Below are positions 1 to 7,678 of a DNA stretch of 64,000 bases, in pieces. A model generated the notes under the pieces. It made no database searches. It was not told where the DNA came from and worked only from the letters and a program-made list of their open reading frames with translations. Origin of the DNA: Micrococcales bacterium. GTDB lineage: Bacteria > Actinomycetota > Actinomycetes > Actinomycetales > Cellulomonadaceae. The stretch is from the NCBI GenBank assembly GCA_009785115.1, contig WQWY01000009.1, positions 26,122-90,121 of the forward strand. The letters are read 5' to 3'. The position numbers were made by a program, and so were the translations under genes. Every line of letters starts with the position of its first letter. The stretch's first letter is position 1.

Positions 1-905
1 CCGTTTCCAGGACCGGCTCCGCAGATTGCCCCGTGGTACAGCTCTTGACCATACCGATGTAGCGCATTCTCAAAATCACTTCGCGCTGCTGCTTGTTGGT
101 CTTGCGCAGTCTTCAGTTGCGACCTTTTCGCCTCGAGAACTTCATCTGACGCTCCATCAAACGCGACGAAAGCATCTCTGTAGGTCTTCATCTCTTCAGA
201 CGAGACGTAGGAAGAAGCGATGCCTGACAATCGATCCGATATCGATCTTGTCAATGCTGCTGATATGTCTTTCTGAAAGATAAGCATTGTCAGCGGCGTA
301 GACACCACGATCCCTAGGACTGCCGCGACCGCGAATCTTGGGATGGCATGAAGAAAGTTTGCCCGGAACCCCCTGATCCCTTCCATAGAGTGTGTCAGGT
401 AGCGATCTATGGTGATGATGACGATGAATCCCCAGATTATCCCGAAGGTGATCGCGCCAAGAAGGGCAGCCCAGCGAAGGGATGCGGTGGGTACTTCCGG
501 GGACACCGAGGCTGACGTATCTGAGTCACCTACCGTGGGCGAGGTCGAAGTGTTTGCTCCATCGCTCCGAGGCTGAGGGCTACCGGGACTCTGCTCGGTG
601 CTGTCGTTCGCCCGCTGCTCCATCGCTGACTCCCAGCTGAGGAACGTCACATCGCTGCTGAGCCCAGCCCCTGTCATTGCCGAGTAGAGGAAAAACGTCA
701 TCGAGACCGCTGCGATCAACCCGGTACATATAAATAGAAGTCCTTTCAGATGAAAATGATAGACCCCTCCGGGGCTCGATCTCATCAGGTCTTTTCTCAT
801 TCCGCCGAACAGGGCGAGGCGGTGCCGCATCGTCAACTTCTTGCGGTTCTTTTTGGTTGCTTCCGTGTCATTTTCTTTGGTTGCCGTCGAACTGCTGTCG
901 CTCAT
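1..905 (-). CDS. DUF4407 family membrane protein (3' end outside window)
   Basis: 301 codons are open from the ATG at 905 to the window edge, so the C-terminus is missing. A basic N-terminus is followed by a membrane segment (about residues 55-77), a Ser/Pro/Thr-rich loop (80-140), a second membrane segment ending in WGFIVIITIDRYL (about 145-170), then HAIPRF and a third hydrophobic stretch ending in IVVSTPL (190-205), a Gln/Ala-rich coiled-coil-like stretch and a GAGPGNG motif at the edge. The WG...DRY and AIPR...IVVS.PL pattern is that of the DUF4407 family, whose function is unknown. It starts 5 nt after the stop of the upstream gene, so the two are probably one transcript. Base composition is clearly more AT-rich than the neighbouring core genes, which suggests acquisition. 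The family call is from memory of the motif pattern; the membrane topology is seen directly. Confidence 0.72.
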   Translation of the reverse strand, partial: MSDSSSTATKENDTEATKKNRKKLTMRHRLALFGGMRKDLMRSSPGGVYHFHLKGLLFICTGLIAAVSMTFFLYSAMTGAGLSSDVTFLSWESAMEQRANDSTEQSPGSPQPRSDGANTSTSPTVGDSDTSASVSPEVPTASLRWAALLGAITFGIIWGFIVIITIDRYLTHSMEGIRGFRANFLHAIPRFAVAAVLGIVVSTPLTMLIFQKDISAALTRSISDRLSGIASSYVSSEEMKTYRDAFVAFDGASDEVLEAKRSQLKTAQDQQAAARSDFENALHRYGQELYHGAICGAGPGN

Positions 906-910
906 CCACT

Positions 911-1783
911 CTACCTGTTCTGTGAGCCTGTATCGTTGTCACTTGTTCCATCTGGCCTCTGGGGCGATATTTCTTCGTCGACCACAGGCCGTCTCAGAAA
1001 ATCTTCTGGCGAGGGGAGGTCAGCTCGCAGGAGCTCGTCCAGAGGGGGGAGCGAGAGGAGCGAAGAAAGTAATCCTCTGAATCTTCCTCGCTGTGGAGCG
1101 GAAGACAGCCACCGTGGTTTTTCTGGCATGATGGTCGCGATGGTACCGACTCTGTAGCGAGCCTGCCGAAGTGGTGCGTCACCGGGGGTAAGGTGCGAGT
1201 GCACAGCATCAACCGCACGTGCTTCGGGACGAAGGTCAGAAACTTTGCTCCAGGCATGCATCGCATCCTTGGCCTCGGCCAACAACTCACGTGTGATCTT
1301 TTCGAGGTCGCTGTCTTCGAGTCCCAGCCGTTCCACACACAGTCGCGAGGACAACACTCGACTGACACCATCACCATCTCTTGCTGCTTTATTTTGAGCT
1401 ACCACCTCGACACACCCGGACTCCCGTGCGTCAAAGCCGATACGCCACGCTCCTGAGCCGGTATGCCTACGCCATCTCGTCTCTCCGGGAACTCTGATCT
1501 CGACCGACGCCGCATGACGGACCTCGACAACTGCGACGACGTGCTGACCAGGAAAAACGATTCCGTTTTCTAGGGCGTTGCGGGGCTCGTTCGACCCAGA
1601 CGGGAACAAGGGGATCTCTTTGCCGCGGTGAATCGCGTACAGCTTGATCGGGTCTATCGTCGGCCCTCTGCGTGCCTCAGCGATCTCACGAGCACCTTCA
1701 GCCGCTTGAAGGACGAGGATCCTGCGAGCGATGTGATCGAGGCGAGCATCGAGGGTATTCGACGAAGCGCGTGTGAGAGTCAT
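911..1783 (-). CDS. Hypothetical protein, first gene of the DUF4407 operon
   Basis: 290 residues, not recognised. No signal peptide or membrane segment is evident, so it is probably cytoplasmic. The N-terminal 40 residues look helical (LDARLDHIARRILVLQ), the middle (about 75-130) is rich in Val and may be beta-structured, and the C-terminal 80 residues are Leu/Arg/Pro-rich. It uses more A/T codons than the core genes to its right. Its TAG stop lies 5 nt before the ATG of the DUF4407 gene, which implies co-transcription and a shared function. No function can be assigned. Confidence 0.55.
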   Translation of the reverse strand: MTLTRASSNTLDARLDHIARRILVLQAAEGAREIAEARRGPTIDPIKLYAIHRGKEIPLFPSGSNEPRNALENGIVFPGQHVVAVVEVRHAASVEIRVPGETRWRRHTGSGAWRIGFDARESGCVEVVAQNKAARDGDGVSRVLSSRLCVERLGLEDSDLEKITRELLAEAKDAMHAWSKVSDLRPEARAVDAVHSHLTPGDAPLRQARYRVGTIATIMPEKPRWLSSAPQRGRFRGLLSSLLSLPPLDELLRADLPSPEDFLRRPVVDEEISPQRPDGTSDNDTGSQNR

Positions 1784-2104
1784 GGCGACATCCGTGATTT
1801 GCCATGGTTCATCCTCGCGCGTCCCTCACGACGCGGCGCGGTCGTCCCCAGAAGTGTTCGACACGGTGAAGGTAGTGCAACAGGTGTGGGCCGTTGCATC
1901 AGGGGTGACCGTACGAGAGAAGTGCACGTCGCCAGTGCGAGGTGACCCGCTCCGGGGTGCGGCATCAAGGTCCGTGTGCGACCTCGGACGACCATGAGCC
2001 CATCAAATCGCTGTCAGCGACGCGCAGCAAAGTCGTCCCAGAGCGTGGGATGAGACCACCCGCCCGACACCTAGATCGTGGCCCGGCGTCGGACGGGCAA
2101 CCCC
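1784..2104. other. Intergenic stretch without a recognisable gene
   Basis: About 320 nt between the leftmost operon and the padR gene. No reading frame here resembles a known protein and no clear terminator hairpin was found. It should hold the promoter of the 911-1783 gene on the minus strand. Confidence 0.4.
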
Positions 2105-2713
2105 TCAGCGGAGGGTGGCTCGGACGGCGGCGCGGGCTGAGTCGAGCACGGTGCGGACGGTCTCGACGGTGAGGGCGGGGACGGCGGCGTCGGCGTCGGC
2201 GCGACGCAGGTCGGCGCGGACGTCGTCGGTGAAGCGGCGCAGCATGGTCTCGATCTCGACGCGGCGGGCGTGCGAGGCGGTGCGCTGGTCGGCCTCAGCA
2301 TCCCAGCGGCCTGGGCGGGCGTGGGCGCGGGCCTCCTGGGCAGCCGCTGCGAGATCGGCGCGCAGGCCGCGCATCGCGACGCGGGCGTCCTCGCGCACCT
2401 CGGCGGCCCTGTCGCGCACAGAGTCGGAGATGTCGGCCTCGAGGTCAGCCAGGTCGCCCCGGCGGGTCTCGATCTCCTCACGCCCCGCGTCGGTCAGGGC
2501 GTAGGTCGTCTTGCGACCGGACTCGGTGCGCACCACCAGGCCCTCGGTCTCTAACCGCGCCAGACGCGGGTAGACCGTCCCGGCCGAGGGGCGATAGGTG
2601 CCTCCGAACCTGTCTGACAGCGCCTGGATCAGCTCGTAGCCGTGCCGGGGTCCCGATTCCAGCAGCGCCATCAGGTACAGCCGCAGCTGCCCGTGCGCGA
2701 ACACGGGTGCCAT
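2105..2713 (-). CDS. PadR family transcriptional regulator
   Basis: A winged-helix repressor of about 202 residues. The N-terminal 80 residues show the PadR pattern: LYLMALLESGPRHGYELI, then GGTYRPSAGTVYPRLARLE with the recognition helix, then a wing around GLVVRTESGRKTTYALTDAG. The rest is a long charged helical region likely used for dimerisation. It overlaps the stop of the DUF4097 gene (TGATG), so the two are translationally coupled; a GTG three bases upstream (2716) is an alternative start. The DUF4097-PadR pair is common in Actinobacteria. A palindrome upstream of the operon (3531-3568) is the likely site of autoregulation. No ligand can be inferred. Confidence 0.88.
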   Translation of the reverse strand: MAPVFAHGQLRLYLMALLESGPRHGYELIQALSDRFGGTYRPSAGTVYPRLARLETEGLVVRTESGRKTTYALTDAGREEIETRRGDLADLEADISDSVRDRAAEVREDARVAMRGLRADLAAAAQEARAHARPGRWDAEADQRTASHARRVEIETMLRRFTDDVRADLRRADADAAVPALTVETVRTVLDSARAAVRATLR

Positions 2714-3516
2714 CACGCGGCACCGCGCAGCACCGTCACGTCGCCGGACACGGTGGTGGCCGAGAGGTAGCAGCCGCTGCCGGCCGAGCCCTGGTCGACC
2801 GTGACCGACCCGGGGCCCGTGCCCTTGTGGTGGACGCCGTCCACGACCACGCGGCCCGAGACCGACTGGGCGCGCACCTGCGTGCCGCAGCCCTCGGGCA
2901 GCCGCACGGTGACCGCACCGGACACGGTGGTGGCCGTGAGCGACGACGTGGCCGAGGCGATGTCGAGGCTGACCTCACCAGACACCGTGTTGGCATGCAC
3001 CGAGGTCAGCTCACCCGAGGCGGCCAGATCGCCAGAGACAGAGTTGAGAGTGATCGGGCCGTGGTGGCCGCGCACCGACACCTCGCCGGAGACCGACCGG
3101 GCCGAGAGGCGCCCTCGTGTGGAGTCGACCACCAGCGCCCCGGAGACGGTGCCGACCGAGGAGTCCTCGTCGATGTCGGCGAGCAGGCCCTCGGCGCTGA
3201 CGGTGCCGACCCGCACGGTGGCCGAGCGCGGCACGGCCACGTGCACGTCCACCTTGTCCGACGAGCGGAAGGTGCGCAGCCTGTCCAAGAACGCCTCCCA
3301 CGCCGACAGCGTGTCGGAGTAGCCGATCTTCAGCTCACCGTCGCGCAGGCTGATCTCCAGCGGACGGCCGTGCACGCCGTGCACCTCGAGCCGCGCACCA
3401 GCCTCGTCCCGTCCGACGACGTCCGCCCGACCCCCGATGATCTGCACCCTCAACGACCGGACCTCGTCTACCTCGATCACCTGCGGACCGGCGACGACCC
3501 AAGACTCCGTGGCCAT
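2713..3516 (-). CDS. DUF4097 family beta-repeat protein
   Basis: 267 residues without signal peptide or membrane segment. From about residue 105 on it is a ladder of short strands, each closing in a V-S-G motif (TVSG, SVSG), repeated about nine times, which predicts a right-handed beta-helix or beta-roll as in DUF4097 proteins. The first 90 residues lack the repeat. Function in the family is unknown; it is often found with PadR or PspC-type envelope-stress genes, as here. GAGAGGAAG lies just upstream of the ATG. It is the first gene of a two-gene operon with padR, behind the 3531-3568 operator. Confidence 0.8.
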   Translation of the reverse strand: MATESWVVAGPQVIEVDEVRSLRVQIIGGRADVVGRDEAGARLEVHGVHGRPLEISLRDGELKIGYSDTLSAWEAFLDRLRTFRSSDKVDVHVAVPRSATVRVGTVSAEGLLADIDEDSSVGTVSGALVVDSTRGRLSARSVSGEVSVRGHHGPITLNSVSGDLAASGELTSVHANTVSGEVSLDIASATSSLTATTVSGAVTVRLPEGCGTQVRAQSVSGRVVVDGVHHKGTGPGSVTVDQGSAGSGCYLSATTVSGDVTVLRGAA

Positions 3517-3530
3517 GATCTTCCTCTCTC

Positions 3531-3568
3531 ACGCGATATATCTCGACCTGACACACGATATATCGCGT
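3531..3568. promoter_or_regulatory. Inverted-repeat operator, probably for the PadR regulator
   Basis: ACGCGATATATC (3531-3542) and GATATATCGCGT (3557-3568) form a perfect 12-bp inverted repeat with a 14-nt spacer. Each arm contains the self-palindrome GATATATC, and the two palindromes are 22 bp apart, two helical turns. It lies 15 bp upstream of the DUF4097 start, and a TATATC within it could act as the -10 element, so binding would block transcription. It is the only markedly AT-rich block in this region. Assignment to PadR is inference from position and symmetry. Confidence 0.75.
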
Positions 3569-3723
3569 CTCTCGTTCTCGCAACCCCTCGCTGCTAGGGC
3601 ACCTGATCGGACGCCCGCCACATCGTCAGGCTCCCGACAGATCGGCGGAGATCACCGACGAACCGACGGGAGCCCGACGAGCGGGCAAGAGCCTGGCGAT
3701 GCGGCGGGTGGGGGTGAGCCTGG

Positions 3724-4377
3724 TCAGAGGAGGCGGCGGTCGGCGGCCCAGCGGGTCAGCTCGTTGCGGTTGGAGAGCTGGAGCTTGCGCAGGACGGCGC
3801 TGACGTGGGTCTCGACGGTCTTCACCGAGATGAACAGCTCGCCTGCCGCCTCGCGGTAGGTGTAGCCGCGGGCGATCAGACGCATCACCTCGCGCTCCCG
3901 GGCCGTCAGGCGGTCGAGCTCGTCATCTGTCGTCGCCACGTCGCCGCCCGCGATGCCGAACGCGTCGAGGACGAATCCGGCCAGCCTCGGGGAGAACACC
4001 GCGTCCCCGCCGGCCACCCGCACCACGGCGTCGGTGAGGGCCTGGCCGTCGATCTCCTTGGTCACGTACCCGCGAGCGCCCACCCGGATCACCCCCACCA
4101 CGTCCTCGGCGGCGTCGGAGACCGACAGGGCCAGGAACTGGGTGGTGCCGCGCAGGTCGGCACAACGAGTGACCACCTCGACCCCACCGCCGCCGGCCCC
4201 GCCAGGCAGGTGGATGTCCAGCAGCACGACGGCCGGCCGGTGCTCGTGCACCACCGCGACGGCCTCGTCCACGTCGGCAGCCTCACCGACCACCCGCACC
4301 GGGTCGCCCAACGAGGTGCGCACCCCGGCGCGCACCAGCGCGTGGTCGTCGACCAGCACGACGCTCACCGGGCTCAT
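3724..4377 (-). CDS. LuxR-type (NarL family) response regulator
   Basis: 217 residues. A receiver domain (1-120) has the acidic pair at D10/D11, phosphoacceptor D54 in LLDIHLPG and the conserved Lys K109. A C-terminal LuxR helix-turn-helix follows (about 155-215: LTAREREVMRLIARGYTYREAAGELFIS...KTVETHVSAVLRKL). It overlaps the histidine kinase by 4 nt (ATGA), so the two form a cognate two-component system. The kinase has a PspC domain and a second PspC/LiaF-like protein is divergently encoded, so an envelope-stress role is likely. Its candidate binding site is the set of phased boxes at 5725-5752. Confidence 0.93.
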   Translation of the reverse strand: MSPVSVVLVDDHALVRAGVRTSLGDPVRVVGEAADVDEAVAVVHEHRPAVVLLDIHLPGGAGGGGVEVVTRCADLRGTTQFLALSVSDAAEDVVGVIRVGARGYVTKEIDGQALTDAVVRVAGGDAVFSPRLAGFVLDAFGIAGGDVATTDDELDRLTAREREVMRLIARGYTYREAAGELFISVKTVETHVSAVLRKLQLSNRNELTRWAADRRLL

Positions 4378-5651
4378 GACGTCCTCCTCTGCTCCTGTGC
4401 CGGCATGACGACGTGCACCTCGGTGCCTCGCCGCACCGACGAGGTGACCGTCGCCGTCCCGCCGCGACGGCGTACCCGCCCCATGATGGACTCCCGCACC
4501 CCGAACCTGTCAGGACCCACCTGGTCGAGGTCGAAGCCCTCGCCACGGTCGCGGACGAACACCTCTAGCGCGTCGTCCCGCACCTCCAGGTACAGCGAGA
4601 CCGGCGGGCGGCCGTGGGTGACCGCGTTCACCAACGCCTCGCGGGTGGCGGCCAGCAGCGCGTCCGACCCCTCGTCGGGCTCCCGGTCACCGACCACGAC
4701 GACGTCCACGGCGACCACCCCGCCGTCCGGGCCGACGCGAGAGTCCTCGACCTCGGCCACGACCGCCCTCACCGCCGCGGCGACCGAGGTGCCCGGTGCG
4801 GGACGGTCGGCGTAGAGCCACTCGCGCAGCTCGCGTTCTTGAGCCCTCGCCATGCGAGCCACCTCGACCGGGTCGGCGGCGCGAGAGCGGATCAGCGCCA
4901 AGGTCTGGAGCACGGAGTCGTGCAGGTGGGCGGCGATGTCGGCGCGCTCCGCCTCACGCTCCCGCGCGACCCTCTCGTCACCGAGCTCGCGCACCAGGCG
5001 CAACCACCACGGCGCGAGCACCAGACCCACCCCGGCGAGGATGGCCAGGCCCGCGACCACCGACTGGACGAGCACCGCGGGTTCCAGGCCCTGCCCGCCC
5101 ACCTGACCCACGAACAGCAGGGCACCAGCACCGGCGAGCAGCACCCCGCCGGCCACCGCGAGCAGCGGAGCGGGGGTCCGTCCTCCGACCACCTGGCTCG
5201 TCCGCCGCCGCTGCACCGCGTCGAGCTGAGACCAGGCCAGCCCCAGCCCGCCGGCCACGAGCACCAGGGGCAGCAGCCAGCTCGACTGCGGCCACCACCC
5301 GTTGCGGACCGCGAGAAGCAGCGCGGCACCCGCGACCAGCACCAGACCGATCCCGATGTCCGTGGCCGGCAAGCGCCGCCCTGAGGCCAGCTGCGGCAGA
5401 CGACGGGCCAGCCGGGTCGCGGCGGGCGGGCTGGTCAGGGCCGGGTCGCGCGAGTCACCGAGCGGCACGGTGACCCACAAGAACACGTAGAGGAAGACCC
5501 CCGCGCCACCCGCCAGCGCGAGCGCCGCGAACAGCGCACGCACCGTGCCCACGCCCAGGCCCAGGTGCGCGGAGAGGCCCGCCGCGACCCCACCGACCCA
5601 CCGCCCCCGGACAGGGCGCAGCAACGCCGGACGGGCAGACGCGGGAACCAT
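4374..5651 (-). CDS. Sensor histidine kinase with N-terminal PspC domain
   Basis: 425 residues. The N-terminus (about 10-65) is a PspC domain with its membrane segment (VGGVAAGLSAHLGLG...FLYVFLWVTVPLG). Several further hydrophobic segments follow to about residue 225, then a HisKA_3 dimerisation helix with the phospho-accepting His near residue 244 in AHLHDSVLQTL, and a HATPase domain with TREALVNAVTHG (N box) and DRGEGFD (G1 box). The start is placed at the ATG at 5651 because the upstream in-frame residues do not fit the PspC family. It is a membrane sensor that phosphorylates the response regulator encoded next to it. PspC-kinase fusions are known in actinobacteria and are thought to sense membrane or cell-wall stress. 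Confidence 0.9.
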   Translation of the reverse strand: MVPASARPALLRPVRGRWVGGVAAGLSAHLGLGVGTVRALFAALALAGGAGVFLYVFLWVTVPLGDSRDPALTSPPAATRLARRLPQLASGRRLPATDIGIGLVLVAGAALLLAVRNGWWPQSSWLLPLVLVAGGLGLAWSQLDAVQRRRTSQVVGGRTPAPLLAVAGGVLLAGAGALLFVGQVGGQGLEPAVLVQSVVAGLAILAGVGLVLAPWWLRLVRELGDERVAREREAERADIAAHLHDSVLQTLALIRSRAADPVEVARMARAQERELREWLYADRPAPGTSVAAAVRAVVAEVEDSRVGPDGGVVAVDVVVVGDREPDEGSDALLAATREALVNAVTHGRPPVSLYLEVRDDALEVFVRDRGEGFDLDQVGPDRFGVRESIMGRVRRRGGTATVTSSVRRGTEVHVVMPAQEQRRTS

Positions 5652-5724
5652 GCCTCGATGGTCACACGTCTGCCGTCTCCTGGGTATGCCCACGGCGACG
5701 GTTCCGGGTCCACGACCGCAGACC

Positions 5725-5752
5725 TCAGGGTCCGTTCAGGGGTGCACCCTGA
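5725..5752. promoter_or_regulatory. Three phased TCAGGG boxes in a divergent promoter
   Basis: TCAGGG at 5725-5730 and 5736-5741 and the inverted copy CCCTGA at 5747-5752 start exactly 11 bp apart, one turn of the helix. They sit between the two divergent PspC genes, just upstream of the -10-like element at 5775. This spacing is typical for a response-regulator operator; the adjacent LuxR-type regulator is the obvious candidate. Confidence 0.6.
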
Positions 5753-5774
5753 TGCCCGGCGACGTCCTTCCCGT

Positions 5775-5780
5775 CAGTAT
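5775..5780 (+). promoter_or_regulatory. Candidate -10 element of a leaderless transcript
   Basis: CAGTAT lies 6 nt before the ATG of the PspC/LiaF-like gene and there is no Shine-Dalgarno sequence upstream of that ATG. The transcript may therefore start at or next to the start codon. No convincing -35 hexamer was seen, which fits activation from the TCAGGG boxes just upstream. Confidence 0.4.
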
Positions 5781-5786
5781 CGACAT

Positions 5787-7214
5787 ATGAACAGCACCGA
5801 AGACCCGACCCCCGCCGGCACCGGTGACGCCCCGACACCCGGGCCGCAGCACCAGCCGCCGCCGCAGAGCACGTCCCCGGGCGACGGGTTCTTCTCGTCC
5901 GTGCGACGGCTCGGCGTCACCCGCTCCGAGGAGCGCTGGATCGGCGGGGTCTGCGGCGGTCTGGCTCAGCGTCTCGGGCTGGACCCCCTGCTCGTGCGCG
6001 GCATCCTCGCCGTGACCGTCCTCATCAGCGGGCTCGGGCTCGTCGCCTACGGCGTGGCCTGGGCTCTGCTGCCCGAGGCCCGCGACGGGCGCATCCACCT
6101 GCAAGAGACCATCGCCGGACGTTTCGACACCGCCCTCCTGGGCGCTCTCGGCTTCGCGGTCGCGGGGCTCGTGCGGGGCGAGGCGGTGTGGTGGTTCGGC
6201 CGCGCACCCGGCGACCTCGTCGGCCTGGCCTGGCTGCAAGGGCTGGGGTGGCTGCTCGTGGTCGGCACCGTCGTCGCCGTGGTGATCGTCGCGGTGAAGA
6301 GCTCCTCCGGACCCAAGGAACCCCCCATGTCTTCAGGAAACCCCCTGCCGTCAGAGAGCTCCGCTCCTTCGACGAGCTCTGCGCACCCCTCGGGGCCCGT
6401 ACCCCCTCCTCCGGCTCCGGCGGCGGCCTCCATGGCAGCGTCGGCGCCCCCACCGGTCTGGACCCCTCCGCCACCCACGATGACACCTCCCCCTCCCCCA
6501 CGCCGCCCGCACCCCTCGGGCCCGGGCGGCACGACGGTCGGCGTCGTCGCGGCCCTGGTGCTGCTCACCGTCGCGGGTCTGCTGCTCGCCAGGCGCACCG
6601 GCCACACCGACGCACCGGTGCTGCTGACCGCGGCCGGTGTCGGCGTGGTGCTGCTCGGGCTCGGCATCGTGGTCTCCGGGCTGCGCGGGCGCACCAGCGG
6701 GGTGCTCGGCTTCTTCGCCGTGGTCACGCTGCTGCTGAGCCTGCCCGCCGTCGGCTGGGCGCACTGGTCCACCTCTCCCCGCTGGGTCGCCGGCGACGTC
6801 GTGGTGGTCAGCGACACCATCGCCGCGAAGCACGGGTTCGAGGCCGGTGTGGGCAGCACCGTCCTCGACCTGCGCCCCCTCGAGCTCGAGGGGGCCACGG
6901 TCCAGGTGCCCGTGTCGATGGGTGTCGGTGACCTCGAGATCCTGCTGCCCGCCGGGGTCGAGGTGCGGGCCGAGGTCTCGGTCGGCATCGGCTCCGTGAG
7001 CTGGGACGTCGGCGACAACCCGCAGAGAGCCAGCGGCATCGGCCTGTCCCGCACCTACGTCGCCGCGGGAGACGACGGCACCATCAAGCTCGAGGTCTCG
7101 CTCGGCGTGGGCGAGCTGACCGTCTCTCAGAAGACAGCCCCAGCACCCACCCCCCAGGAGACAGACGCGACACGGCTGCCCGGCCCGTCACCGGCCCCGG
7201 CGCGACAGCCCTGA
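5787..7214 (+). CDS. PspC domain membrane protein with LiaF-like C-terminus
   Basis: 475 residues. A Pro/Thr-rich cytoplasmic head (1-32) precedes a PspC domain (about 40-98: SEERWIGGVCGGLAQRLGLDPLLVRG...YGVAWALLPE), two more hydrophobic segments (about 115-170), a long Pro/Ser-rich linker (about 175-270), a second membrane block (about 275-345) and an extracellular beta-type domain (370-460) with repeats of the form VSMGVGDLEILLP and VSVGIGSVSWDVGD, as in LiaF-type cell-wall-active antibiotic response proteins. It is divergent from the PspC histidine kinase and probably modulates or is controlled by it. The start at 5787 is chosen because the upstream frame is unlike the family. The gene at 7243 follows in the same direction. 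Confidence 0.85.
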   Translation: MNSTEDPTPAGTGDAPTPGPQHQPPPQSTSPGDGFFSSVRRLGVTRSEERWIGGVCGGLAQRLGLDPLLVRGILAVTVLISGLGLVAYGVAWALLPEARDGRIHLQETIAGRFDTALLGALGFAVAGLVRGEAVWWFGRAPGDLVGLAWLQGLGWLLVVGTVVAVVIVAVKSSSGPKEPPMSSGNPLPSESSAPSTSSAHPSGPVPPPPAPAAASMAASAPPPVWTPPPPTMTPPPPPRRPHPSGPGGTTVGVVAALVLLTVAGLLLARRTGHTDAPVLLTAAGVGVVLLGLGIVVSGLRGRTSGVLGFFAVVTLLLSLPAVGWAHWSTSPRWVAGDVVVVSDTIAAKHGFEAGVGSTVLDLRPLELEGATVQVPVSMGVGDLEILLPAGVEVRAEVSVGIGSVSWDVGDNPQRASGIGLSRTYVAAGDDGTIKLEVSLGVGELTVSQKTAPAPTPQETDATRLPGPSPAPARQP

Positions 7215-7242
7215 CCGGACCACCCGTAGAAGGAGAACGGTG

Positions 7243-7596
7243 ATGACCACCACACCCGAACCACGCGACGAGCACGTGCCACCTGCCGACAGCATCCCCG
7301 CCGACGGCTCGACCACGACCGAGACGCACGCCGACCCGGCACACACCTCCACCCTGCCGTACCCGCCGCCCACCACAGCACCAGCCGTGCCTGTCACCTC
7401 GCCACCCTCCTCGAGGGGGGTCCGGCTGCGCACGGTGATCTGGGGGCTGATCCTCGCGACGTGCGGCGCTGGCGTCATCGCTGCCGCGCTGGGGTACCGC
7501 TTCGACATGGGCCTGGCGGCGATCGCTCTGCTCGCAGCGGCAGGCGTCGTGCTCCTCGTCGGCTCTCTGGCCCGCGCCGCACGACGCAGGCCCTGA
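7243..7596 (+). CDS. Small two-segment membrane protein
   Basis: 117 residues: a 60-residue hydrophilic Pro/Thr-rich N-terminus, then two membrane segments (about 64-84 and 89-110) and a basic tail (RAARRRP). AAGGAG lies 7 nt before the ATG; a GTG three bases upstream would leave too short a spacing. It follows the PspC/LiaF-like gene by 28 nt and is probably in the same operon. Its function is unknown; the context suggests the same envelope-stress module. Confidence 0.65.
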   Translation: MTTTPEPRDEHVPPADSIPADGSTTTETHADPAHTSTLPYPPPTTAPAVPVTSPPSSRGVRLRTVIWGLILATCGAGVIAAALGYRFDMGLAAIALLAAAGVVLLVGSLARAARRRP

Positions 7597-7678
7597 GCGA
7601 CGCACGAGCCCTCGGGCAGACGAGCCCTGGTACGGACGAACCCCGTGCGGCAGACGCGGCGCCGGGCTGGTGGGACGC

